NCBI GenBank assembly: GCA_045561735.1
Contig: JBJKXC010000017.1
Coordinates: 30,073 to 94,072 of the forward strand
DNA: 64,000 nt
Source: UBA3537 sp045561735
Lineage (GTDB): Bacteria; Bacteroidota; Bacteroidia; Flavobacteriales; Flavobacteriaceae
Direction: 5' to 3'
The position numbers and the translations under genes were made by a program. Of this stretch, positions 1-7,878 are shown in pieces; the first letter of the stretch is position 1, and every line of letters starts with the position of its first letter. Under the pieces are notes generated by a model, which worked only from the letters and a program-made list of their open reading frames with translations, searched no databases and was not told the origin of the DNA.

Positions 1-1508
1 CGTGCCGTTATCAGTCCAAAATCGTTCATAAATTTCATCAATCTGGGGATGTTTTCTTGCGATTTTAAGTCCCATACTGAAGCCGTATGACAACCTGATT
101 GGTAGCCTGCATCTACAATTGGAGAAATTATCGTGGCTGCCATCATTTCCAATTCTTGAGAGGTCATCAATCCTGTTGTGTCTTGAGATCCTACAATGTT
201 TACTTTAACCCTTACATAAGAACCCGCGTGAAGCGTGGCACCTGAAGTTCCTACGGCATTTTTATTGAAAATTTTCTCCACGGCTGTGAGACCCTGATTT
301 TTAATTGAAATTTCTTTTGAAGGTGCAAAAACAGGAATGACATTCTTTCCAAGTGTTTTTGCAGCAAAGGCCTGTAGTTTTTTACCAAAGACAATGGCAT
401 AAGAGCCTCCCGCTTTCATAAATTCTATTTTTTGCGGGGTAAATGCTGATGAAACATCCATTAATTCCTTATCTCCATTGTAAAGTTTTTTGGTTTTTGT
501 ATTTATGGTTAGAACGGTTCCAGTGTCTACGTTGTAAACTTGTTCTAAAACAGGTTCGTCATTTTCGTCGAGGATGAGATTTCCTGCAGCATCTTTCTTT
601 TTCTTCCAATTTTTTAAATCCAAACCTATACCGCCAGTCACACCAACTGTAGTAAGAAAAATTGGTGATACCCCATTGGTTCCAGCAATAACGGGCGCAA
701 TATTTATAAATGGAATATATTCACTTGCTTTTTTCCCAATCCAGAGGGCTACGTTGTTAACACCTGACATTCTTGATGAGCCTACGCCCATGGTACCTTT
801 TTCGGCAATCAGCATTATACGTTTATCAGGGTGTTTGGCTTGTAATTCTAGCAATGCTTTTTGCTGGTCTTTGTTGTGCTCAAACATTGATTGTCCATGT
901 AGCTGTCTATCAGATCTTGAATGTGCATCACTCCCAGGAGATAATAAATCTGTTGAAATATCTCCGATCCCTGCTACAAATGTAACAAGTTTAATTTCTT
1001 CAGGTAGATCAGGAAGTTTTGTAAAGAATTCAGCCTTGGCGTAGCTCTCTATAATATTTTTAGCGATTATATTGCCCGATCTGAATGCTGCTTCCAGGCG
1101 CTCTGTGTCAGCCTCGTAAAGAAAAACTTGTGTTTTTAAGACCTCAGCAGCAGCAGCAGCTTTCGAAAGATCATTACTCAAGGCAACATCTAAAAGGACT
1201 TCAATAGAAGGCCCACCCTTCATATGTGCCAATTGCTTAAATGCAAAGTCAGGGGGAATTTCATTTAATATAATTTCACCGAGAATTATCTCTTTTAAGA
1301 ATTTAGCTTTTACAACTGCTGCAGATGTTGTTCCAGGCAAGACATTGTATGTAAAGAACTTGAGGGAATCTTTTCGATGTTCATGACTAGGGTCTTTTAT
1401 TTGTTCAATAATTTCACTCAACAATTCAGCACTGTCTATTGGTTTAGGGTCAAGGTCTTGAACTTTCCTTCTTTCAATTTCGTTTAAATATTCAAGATAT
1501 AAGTTCAT
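1..1508 (-). CDS. acnB: Aconitate hydratase B (AcnB type), N-terminal part, cut by the window edge
   Basis: TCA-cycle enzyme that interconverts citrate and isocitrate; AcnB enzymes often also handle 2-methylisocitrate. Translating the minus strand from the ATG at 1508 gives an open frame of about 502 codons that runs off the left edge. It begins MNLYLEYLNEIERRK and contains FFTYNVLPGTTSAA, the HEAT-like AcnB start. Further on are GGIGLDL and SGCHTASVWD; I take the latter cysteine as one likely Fe-S ligand, by analogy with the family. AcnB proteins are about 850-930 residues, so roughly the last 400 residues lie outside the window. A 178-base gap with no clear promoter separates it from the next minus-strand gene. 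The family call is firm. Confidence 0.9.
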   Translation of the reverse strand, partial: MNLYLEYLNEIERRKVQDLDPKPIDSAELLSEIIEQIKDPSHEHRKDSLKFFTYNVLPGTTSAAVVKAKFLKEIILGEIILNEIPPDFAFKQLAHMKGGPSIEVLLDVALSNDLSKAAAAAEVLKTQVFLYEADTERLEAAFRSGNIIAKNIIESYAKAEFFTKLPDLPEEIKLVTFVAGIGDISTDLLSPGSDAHSRSDRQLHGQSMFEHNKDQQKALLELQAKHPDKRIMLIAEKGTMGVGSSRMSGVNNVALWIGKKASEYIPFINIAPVIAGTNGVSPIFLTTVGVTGGIGLDLKNWKKKKDAAGNLILDENDEPVLEQVYNVDTGTVLTINTKTKKLYNGDKELMDVSSAFTPQKIEFMKAGGSYAIVFGKKLQAFAAKTLGKNVIPVFAPSKEISIKNQGLTAVEKIFNKNAVGTSGATLHAGSYVRVKVNIVGSQDTTGLMTSQELEMMAATIISPIVDAGYQSGCHTASVWDLKSQENIPRLMKFMNDFGLITA

Positions 1509-1686
1509 AGATTGTTTTAGAGTTGAAATTTTTTTACAAATTTAAAAAATAGGCTTTCAAAACCGGATTTTTTTATAAATGTTTTCACAAATTTAAAAAT
1601 AAACGGCCATTATATGAAATTTAAAAAAGTTATATGAGTGCCAATAATTTGGATAACCTTTTTTTATGTCTTAGATGTGATTTAGT

Positions 1687-2175
1687 TTAGGTAAACCATG
1701 GATGATTTCCAAATTCGTTTCGTGGAACGGGCTTTTTATGAGTTAAATAATATTCAAGGCCTTTAAGTACTGCATTTAAATATGATTTAATTTTTGGTCT
1801 GATAACTATGTAATGAAAAAATATATATAATAATTTCGGTATTTTACTGCTGGTGTAAGGCTTAATAGTGATTTTTACAAAAGTATCCTTCCCTTTGTCA
1901 ATTATTTGCCATTTAACATCTGATTCTTTTGCATTTTTACTGCCAATTTTTAAATTATATCCAACCATTGGTTTCCATTCTACAAATTTTCTATAATAAG
2001 TTAGACCATTCAAATAAATTAATTGATCTTTTAAAATAGTATCATTTTTAGATTCCAATAATTTATTTTCTTTACAAAAAGGGTGAAATTGATTTAAGTG
2101 GCCTGGAGAAGAAATGAGTTCCCAGACCTCATCAGCACTATTTTCAATTTTAATCTTGTTTGAGATTTTAAACAT
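1687..2175 (-). CDS. SRPBCC (START-like) family protein
   Basis: 162-residue protein with the layout of the SRPBCC/polyketide-cyclase fold: an N-terminal strand with the signature SADEVWELISSPGHL (about residues 13-27), a middle of alternating charged beta strands, and a long C-terminal helix (about 125-150). Family members bind hydrophobic ligands in a deep cavity; no substrate can be read here. There is no signal peptide, so it is probably cytoplasmic. The C-terminus ends in an unusual short tail, NEFGNHPWFT. It stands alone between acnB and the divergent symporter pair. The family is a good guess; the function is unknown. Confidence 0.6.
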   Translation of the reverse strand: MFKISNKIKIENSADEVWELISSPGHLNQFHPFCKENKLLESKNDTILKDQLIYLNGLTYYRKFVEWKPMVGYNLKIGSKNAKESDVKWQIIDKGKDTFVKITIKPYTSSKIPKLLYIFFHYIVIRPKIKSYLNAVLKGLEYYLTHKKPVPRNEFGNHPWFT

Positions 2176-2290
2176 TTTTACAGAAAAATTGCTTCATGAC
2201 TATATATTTGTAAAAATAAAAAATATATAACGCTTAATAAATTATTATTTTTGAGAAAAATTTGTAAATCATATTGAACTAGAATACATT

Positions 2291-2524
2291 ATGAAAGCTA
2301 ACAAATACTGGAAAACTAATATACGCTACATTGGCATTCTTCTAAGTTTGTGGTTTTTAATTTCGTTCGGATGTGGAATCTTATTTGTTGAACAACTCAA
2401 CTTAATTCATATCGGCGGATTTAAACTTGGGTTTTGGTTTGCACAACAAGGTTCAATTTTTGGTTTTGTAATCATCATTTTTGTTTATATTTTCTTGATG
2501 AATAAATTAGATCAATCTAAATAA
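2291..2524 (+). CDS. DUF4212 small subunit of a sodium/solute symporter
   Basis: 77-residue membrane protein with two transmembrane helices (about residues 13-33 and 46-70) and a short charged C-terminal tail. It matches the DUF4212 family, which is almost always encoded just before a sodium:solute symporter of the acetate-permease type and is thought to be its small subunit. Here the large subunit starts 9 bases after the stop codon, which supports a two-gene operon. A TAnnTTTG element (2203-2210) lies about 80 bases upstream and could be the promoter, but it has no good -33 partner. Confidence 0.8.
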   Translation: MKANKYWKTNIRYIGILLSLWFLISFGCGILFVEQLNLIHIGGFKLGFWFAQQGSIFGFVIIIFVYIFLMNKLDQSK

Positions 2525-2533
2525 AATAATCGC

Positions 2534-4195
2534 ATGGATCTTCAAATTTGGATTTGGATTGCAGTTGGTCTTAGTTTTTCACTTTACATAGGTATTGCAA
2601 TATGGTCACGTACAGCTTCTACAAAAGAATTTTATGTCGCTGGTGGTGGCATCCACCCAATTTTAAATGGAATGGCTACAGCAGCAGATTGGATGTCTGC
2701 AGCATCGTTTATTTCAATGGCAGGAATTATATCATTTAGCGGTTACGACGGCTCAGTTTACCTCATGGGTTGGACTGGAGGATATGTATTACTTGCTCTA
2801 CTGCTGGCTCCTTATTTGCGAAAGTTTGGGAAATTTACTGTTCCAGATTTCATAGGGGATCGTTATTATTCTAATACTGCTCGATTAGTAGCTATATTTT
2901 GTGCTTTGATTGTTTCTTTCACCTACATCGCTGGTCAAATGCGAGGCGTAGGAGTGGTCTTTTCAAGGTACCTTGAAGTAGATATTTTTAATGGTGTTTT
3001 AATTGGAATGGGTATAGTACTTTTTTATGCTGTATTGGGTGGTATGAAAGGAATTACATACACTCAAGTTGCACAATACTGTATATTAATATTTGCATTT
3101 ATGGTTCCTGCAGTTTTTATTTCTTTTTTGATTACAGGAAATATAGTGCCACAAATAGGATTTGGCTCAAGTAGCCCTGATGGAATCTATCTTCTTGATA
3201 AATTAGATGGTCTGCATCAAGAATTGGGATTTCAGGAATATACATCAGGTAAAAAATCTATGCTAGATGTATTTTGTATTACAATGGCTCTTATGGTTGG
3301 GACTGCGGGACTACCTCATGTAATTGTACGATTTTTTACGGTAAAAAAAGTCAGTGACGCAAGAAAATCTGCAGGATGGGCTCTTTTATTTATTGCAATA
3401 CTTTACACTACTGCCCCAGCAATTGCAGTATTCTCAAGAACTAACCTGATTGAAACGGTTAGCAATGAGCCTTATGATGAAATGCCTGATTGGTTTAACA
3501 AATGGGAAACAACAGGTTTACTCGAATTCAATGATAGAAATAAGGACGGACTCATTCAATATAGAGCAGATGTAAAAACTAATGAACTTGAGGTTGATGC
3601 TGATATCATGGTTTTGGCAAACCCTGAAATAGCACAACTTCCAAATTGGGTAATTGCATTACTTGCTGCGGGGGCATTGGCGGCTGCGCTTTCCACAGCA
3701 GCAGGGCTCTTATTAGTTATATCATCAGCCGTTTCTCACGATTTGTTCAAAAAAATATTAGTCCCAAATATTTCCGAACGAGGAGAACTAATCGCTGCAC
3801 GTTTGGCTGCTACTGCAGCAGTTTGCATGGCTGGGTATTTTGGAATCAATCCACCTGGTTTTGTAGCTGCAACTGTTGCTCTTGCCTTTGGACTTGCAGC
3901 ATCATCTTTTTTTCCAGCTATTTTATTGGGAATTTTTTCAAAGCGCGTTAACAAAGAAGGGGTAATTTGCGGAATGTTGGTTGGAATATTAATAATGTTA
4001 TTTTACATGCTCAAATTTAAATTTGGATGGTTTGGTGCTGGATCAAAAGAAGATTGGTGGTTTGGTATTTCGCCAGAAGGTTTTGGAAGTATTGCAATGA
4101 TTTTTAATTTCATTACTACTTTATTTGTCACTTATTTTACTCCAAAACCAAGTTTAGAGATTCAAAAACTAATTGAAAAGATTAGAGTGCCCTAA
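2534..4195 (+). CDS. Sodium:solute symporter family protein (SSS, VC_2705-like large subunit)
   Basis: 553-residue inner-membrane transporter with about 13 hydrophobic helices. Recognisable SSS features are the start FYVAGGGIHPILNGMATAAD near residues 34-53, SAASFISMAGII (about 55-66), and GTAGLPHVIVRFFTV (about 256-270), the region conserved with acetate/pyruvate permeases (ActP group). A hydrophilic acidic insert (about 310-360) separates two helices, as in the DUF4212-linked subfamily. It probably moves a short monocarboxylate with Na+; the substrate is an inference. It is co-transcribed with the DUF4212 subunit and closed by the hairpin at 4237-4269. Confidence 0.85.
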   Translation: MDLQIWIWIAVGLSFSLYIGIAIWSRTASTKEFYVAGGGIHPILNGMATAADWMSAASFISMAGIISFSGYDGSVYLMGWTGGYVLLALLLAPYLRKFGKFTVPDFIGDRYYSNTARLVAIFCALIVSFTYIAGQMRGVGVVFSRYLEVDIFNGVLIGMGIVLFYAVLGGMKGITYTQVAQYCILIFAFMVPAVFISFLITGNIVPQIGFGSSSPDGIYLLDKLDGLHQELGFQEYTSGKKSMLDVFCITMALMVGTAGLPHVIVRFFTVKKVSDARKSAGWALLFIAILYTTAPAIAVFSRTNLIETVSNEPYDEMPDWFNKWETTGLLEFNDRNKDGLIQYRADVKTNELEVDADIMVLANPEIAQLPNWVIALLAAGALAAALSTAAGLLLVISSAVSHDLFKKILVPNISERGELIAARLAATAAVCMAGYFGINPPGFVAATVALAFGLAASSFFPAILLGIFSKRVNKEGVICGMLVGILIMLFYMLKFKFGWFGAGSKEDWWFGISPEGFGSIAMIFNFITTLFVTYFTPKPSLEIQKLIEKIRVP

Positions 4196-4236
4196 ATAAG
4201 TTGTTAAATTGATTCGAAAAAATAATTACAAGAAAA

Positions 4237-4275
4237 ACCCTAACTATCACATTTATAATAAGTTAGGGTATTTAT
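4237..4275 (+). terminator. Rho-independent type terminator after the symporter operon
   Basis: Perfect 9-base inverted repeat, ACCCTAACT (4237-4245) and AGTTAGGGT (4261-4269), with a 15-base loop and followed by ATTTATTT. It lies 40 bases after the symporter stop. The A-rich stretch before the stem means it could also work for transcripts arriving from the minus-strand lipoprotein gene. Confidence 0.7.
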
Positions 4276-4394
4276 TTAGTACAGAACGTAGTCCAATTAT
4301 CGAACTTATTTCTGCAAGATTTAGATAAATTTAGAGGTTTTCAATCAGCGCTTGTAATTAAGGCTTAGTACTTTAATTTTAACTTTATTTTTTT

Positions 4395-5204
4395 CTAAAT
4401 CCTTTCGTATGTTTTCTGAACAAACAAGATTGAGCCATCAGAACTCGGGTAATCATAGCTGACATTTATTATATTTCCAATAACTTGAAAATCTACTGTT
4501 AGTTGTAAATTAGTGTCTGTGTCATTGACCTCTCCTCCACAAAAATTTATATCACTTGTTTGATTAATTATTGCAGTAGAACCAGAATCATATGAAACAT
4601 TCCATGTTTCTAAGCTATAGATACTACACGAATTAAATCCGCAAAATGAACTGTCATTAAAGTCATTTATAAGAAGAAGTGTTGGAGAAACAACTATAGT
4701 AGATTTAAGTTGACACTCCGACAAAAACAAATCAAAACCGTCTTGTGACTCAGAAAGTAAGCGCCATGTTCCAACAAATTCATTAAATACATAGTTGTTA
4801 TCTGGAATTGTTTTAGTACCCTTCCAAGTACCATAATCTGGAGGAGTAGAGGTGTTATCAACAAAAATTCCAGAAGCTTCATTTCCATACATAACCCCAC
4901 TAAAAACAGCACCGTCTGTCGTACTTCCTGCTGTAAATGATGTATCTCCATCAGCCGAAACAAGTCCTGAATAAGCATTGGTTTCGTTGCTTTCTAAGCT
5001 TACATACTCACCACTAAAGTTGTTCTGAACAACTGATCCTTGCCATGTTCCTGAATCTATTCCGTCTTCATCAATTGTTTCATTATAGACTCCAGACCAT
5101 TCTCCGCTAAATGGATTTTCTGAATTGTTATAGTTGTTATCATTATCACTACCACTACAAGAAATTAGTAAAAATGTGAAAGTTATAAAGAGATTTTTTT
5201 TCAT
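4395..5204 (-). CDS. Putative lipoprotein with a lipocalin-like C-terminal domain
   Basis: 269 residues. The N-terminus is a type II signal peptide with lipobox LLISC (Cys about residue 16), followed by an Asn/Asp/Ser-rich linker. Two regions follow: residues about 31-130, rich in Gly/Ser/Trp with repeated GxWxG-like turns (SGEWSGVY, SGTWQGSV, YGTWKGT), and about 140-269, beginning FVGTWRLLSES, which resembles the lipocalin-like domain of Bacteroidota lipoproteins. The acidic residues shortly after the lipid cysteine are compatible with surface export. It is monocistronic and its function is unknown. Confidence 0.6.
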   Translation of the reverse strand: MKKNLFITFTFLLISCSGSDNDNNYNNSENPFSGEWSGVYNETIDEDGIDSGTWQGSVVQNNFSGEYVSLESNETNAYSGLVSADGDTSFTAGSTTDGAVFSGVMYGNEASGIFVDNTSTPPDYGTWKGTKTIPDNNYVFNEFVGTWRLLSESQDGFDLFLSECQLKSTIVVSPTLLLINDFNDSSFCGFNSCSIYSLETWNVSYDSGSTAIINQTSDINFCGGEVNDTDTNLQLTVDFQVIGNIINVSYDYPSSDGSILFVQKTYERI

Positions 5205-5274
5205 AGTTTAAATATTTATTACTAATATAAAAAAATATCCCCAAAAATAATAGATTATTCTTGGGGACAAATTG

Positions 5275-5356
5275 TACTCAAGGTGGGAATCGAACCCACA
5301 CTTCCGAAGAAACTGGATTTTGAATCCAGCGCGTCTACCAATTCCGCCACTTGAGC
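5275..5356 (-). tRNA. tRNA-Leu (anticodon CAA)
   Basis: Read on the minus strand, it starts GCTCAAG and ends CTTGAGT plus discriminator A, pairing as a 7-bp acceptor stem with a G-U first pair. The anticodon arm is CTGGA-TTCAAAA-TCCAG, giving anticodon CAA (codon UUG). A short variable arm (TTTCTTCGGAAG) marks it as class II, and the T-arm carries GGTTCGATTCC. The CCA end is not encoded. It sits alone between a lipoprotein gene and the prs promoter. Confidence 0.95.
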
Positions 5357-5444
5357 AAAAAGTTGGATTGCAAAACTATAAAATTTATTCGTTATACAAA
5401 TGCAAAATAGTTGGTTTTATCCTTTTACAGTTCAAATAAATTCA

Positions 5445-5452
5445 TAAATTTG
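5445..5452 (+). promoter_or_regulatory. Putative -7 promoter element of prs-rplY
   Basis: TAAATTTG fits the Bacteroidota -7 consensus TAnnTTTG, 46 bases before the prs start. No TTG is found at the preferred distance upstream; only T-rich sequence is present there. Confidence 0.5.
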
Positions 5453-5498
5453 CCACTCGATAAAATCGATATCAGGAAACTCAAAATAAACCAGTAGA

Positions 5499-6440
5499 AT
5501 GTCGAAAGCCATCTTGCAACCCAAAATATTTGCTTGCACAAACTCCAAAGTTCTTGCAGAAAAAATTGCTGAAGCCTTTGGTGAGGATTTAGGTAATGTC
5601 ATCACCTCCACCTACAGCGATGGAGAATTTCAGCCATCATATGAAGAATCTATTCGTGGTACTCGCATTTTTATCATTGCCTCTACCAACCCAGGGCCCG
5701 AAAATTTAATGGAATTGCTTTTAATGTTGGATGCTGCCAAGCGTGCTTCCGCCCGTCATATCACGGCAGTAATTCCCTATTTTGGATGGGCAAGACAAGA
5801 CCGGAAAGATAAACCAAGAGTACCAATTGCAGCAAAATTAGTCGCTAAAATGTTGGAAACTGCAGGAGCTACGCGTATCATTACTATGGACCTACATGCT
5901 GATCAGATTCAAGGGTTTTTTGAAAAACCTGTGGATCATCTCTACGCTTCCACAATATTTTTACCATATTTAAAATCTTTAAACTTAGACAATTTAACCA
6001 TTGCCTCACCTGATATGGGTGGCTCCAAAAGAGCCTATGCCTACTCTCGTGCTCTACTTAGCGATGTGGTTATTTGTTACAAACAACGAAAAAAAGCTAA
6101 CATTATTTCTAACATGGAGCTCATTGGCGATGTGACTGGAAAAAATGTAGTCTTAGTCGATGACATGGTTGACACTGCTGGAACCCTCACTAAAGCTGCC
6201 GATTTGATGATGGAACGGGGCGCCCTTAGTGTGCGAGCCATTTGTACTCATCCCATATTATCGGGTGACGCTTACCATCGATTGGAAGCTTCCAAATTAG
6301 AAGAACTAATTGTCACGGATTCCATACCGTTGACTCAAAATAGTCCCAAAGTAAAAGTTTTGAGTTGTGCCAATTTATTTGCGGATGTGATGCATAACGT
6401 CCATCAAAATAAGTCTATCAGCTCAAATTTCATAATGTAA
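5499..6440 (+). CDS. prs: Ribose-phosphate pyrophosphokinase
   Basis: 313-residue PRPP synthase that transfers pyrophosphate from ATP to ribose 5-phosphate, feeding purine, pyrimidine, NAD, His and Trp synthesis in the cytosol. Visible signatures are the ATP-binding region YFGWARQDRKDKPR (about residues 95-110), the metal/active-site motif DLHADQIQGFF (about 130-140), and the PRPP-binding loop VLVDDMVDTAGT (about 215-226). The length is that of class I enzymes. It is followed 18 bases later by rplY; the prs-rplY pairing is frequent in bacteria. Confidence 0.97.
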   Translation: MSKAILQPKIFACTNSKVLAEKIAEAFGEDLGNVITSTYSDGEFQPSYEESIRGTRIFIIASTNPGPENLMELLLMLDAAKRASARHITAVIPYFGWARQDRKDKPRVPIAAKLVAKMLETAGATRIITMDLHADQIQGFFEKPVDHLYASTIFLPYLKSLNLDNLTIASPDMGGSKRAYAYSRALLSDVVICYKQRKKANIISNMELIGDVTGKNVVLVDDMVDTAGTLTKAADLMMERGALSVRAICTHPILSGDAYHRLEASKLEELIVTDSIPLTQNSPKVKVLSCANLFADVMHNVHQNKSISSNFIM

Positions 6441-6458
6441 ATAATTAAATAATTAAAA

Positions 6459-7145
6459 ATGAAATCAATTACAATCAATGGATCGAAAAGAGAAATCGTG
6501 GGCAAAAAAGCAACAAAAGCCTTACGTAATGCTGGACAGGTTCCTTGCGTATTATACGGAGGAGATCAGCCAGTACATTTCTCAGCAGCAGAACTGGCGT
6601 TCTCTAAACTTATATACACCCCGAAAGCGCATACAGTTGTGATTGCCTTAGGAGACGTCTCCTATAACGCCGTACTACAGGACATACAATTTCACCCTGT
6701 TTCAGACGCTATTTTACACATCGATTTTTATCAGTTATTTGACGATAGAGAAATCGCCATGGACATTCCAGTTATATTAAATGGGGTTCCACTAGGTGTA
6801 CGTGCCGGCGGCGTTTTGAGACGTAACCGTCGTAAATTAAGAATTAAGGCTTTGCCGACCAATTTGCCGGATAATATTCAAATTGACATATCAGAGCTTA
6901 AAATTGGTGATAAAGTTAGTATTTCAGAACTTTTAGACGATGCCTATAACTTTTTACACTCCGATAACACCGTGGTTTGTCAAGTTAAACAATCACGTGT
7001 ATCATTAGATATTGAAGAAGATGAAGAGGAAGGAGAAGAAGGAGAAGAAGGCGAAGAACGAAAAGAAGGTGCTGAAGCTGCTGCTGAAGCTACTGGAGGT
7101 TCTGGAGAAGCCAAATCTGAAGGTGCTCCGTCTAAGGAAGCCTAA
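6459..7145 (+). CDS. rplY: 50S ribosomal protein L25 (general stress protein CTC form)
   Basis: 228 residues: an N-terminal L25 beta-barrel that binds 5S rRNA (about residues 1-92, with VLYGGDQPVHF and the VLQDIQFHPVSD region), a TL5/CTC-type C-terminal domain (about 95-180), and a very acidic, low-complexity tail of about 45 residues (Glu/Gly/Ala-rich). The two-domain CTC form is longer than the 94-residue E. coli L25, and the acidic tail is common in Bacteroidota. It is in an operon with prs and ends before a strong terminator. Confidence 0.95.
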   Translation: MKSITINGSKREIVGKKATKALRNAGQVPCVLYGGDQPVHFSAAELAFSKLIYTPKAHTVVIALGDVSYNAVLQDIQFHPVSDAILHIDFYQLFDDREIAMDIPVILNGVPLGVRAGGVLRRNRRKLRIKALPTNLPDNIQIDISELKIGDKVSISELLDDAYNFLHSDNTVVCQVKQSRVSLDIEEDEEEGEEGEEGEERKEGAEAAAEATGGSGEAKSEGAPSKEA

Positions 7146-7172
7146 ATAGGATTCAAATTTTAAATCAATAGG

Positions 7173-7206
7173 AGCATTCTGATGTTATTCAGAATGCTTT
7201 TTTTAT
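7173..7206 (+). terminator. Rho-independent terminator after prs-rplY
   Basis: Perfect 10-bp stem AGCATTCTGA (7173-7182) / TCAGAATGCT (7189-7198) with a 6-base loop and a run of T. It lies 28 bases after the rplY stop codon. Confidence 0.9.
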
Positions 7207-7266
7207 TTTTACAATATGTCGAATTGGTTCTTAAGTCATAAAAAGTAAACACAAAAAGTAGAAGCG

Positions 7267-7836
7267 GTGTCCAAAAAGTTTTTGATTGTTGGTCTAGGAA
7301 ATACAGGTGCAGACTATGTAAACACCCGGCACAATATTGGATTCAAGGTCCTGAATCATTTTGTGAATACCCATAATATCGAATTTGAAACCCATAAGCT
7401 TGGGGCTTTAGCCAATTATAAGCTCAAGGGCCGAACTTTTTTATTGTTAAAACCAAACACCTTTATGAACCTTAGTGGTAAAGCCATTAAATATTGGCTT
7501 GACAAAGAAAAAATTCCAATGGCCAATTTATTGGTTATTACAGACGATTTAAACCTCTCTTTCGGAACACTGCGTTTGAAGACCAATGGCAGTGACGGTG
7601 GGCATAATGGCCTTAAAGATATTCAGGATAAACTCAATACCACTCAATACAACCGACTCCGTTTTGGAATTAGTAATGAATTTTCCAAAGGCAAACAAGT
7701 CGATTATGTTCTTGGAGCGTGGTCTGAAGAAGAATCTTCCAAATTGGATGAACGCCTCAATCGCGTATCAAAATCATTAATTAGTTTCGGTATGTCAGGG
7801 ATAAACGAAACTATGAATCAATTTAATGGTACATAA
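7267..7836 (+). CDS. pth: Peptidyl-tRNA hydrolase
   Basis: 189-residue enzyme that frees tRNA from peptidyl-tRNA dropped by ribosomes. It shows GLGNTGADYVNTRHNIGF (about residues 9-26) with the catalytic His of RHNIGF, the KPNTFMNLSG motif (about 64-73), and DDLNLSFGTLRLK...GSDGGHNGL (about 93-118). The start is a GTG at 7267; no ATG gives the conserved KKFLIVGLGN beginning. It has its own transcription unit, since a terminator lies between rplY and pth. Confidence 0.96.
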   Translation: MSKKFLIVGLGNTGADYVNTRHNIGFKVLNHFVNTHNIEFETHKLGALANYKLKGRTFLLLKPNTFMNLSGKAIKYWLDKEKIPMANLLVITDDLNLSFGTLRLKTNGSDGGHNGLKDIQDKLNTTQYNRLRFGISNEFSKGKQVDYVLGAWSEEESSKLDERLNRVSKSLISFGMSGINETMNQFNGT

Positions 7837-7878
7837 TTAAAAAAAGCCAAAAAATCGTTGTTTATTTTAAATATATAA

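Noticed and set aside
574..1044. Open frame on the plus strand inside the acnB region
   Set aside because: It is the antisense shadow of the aconitase; the minus-strand translation matches the family throughout.
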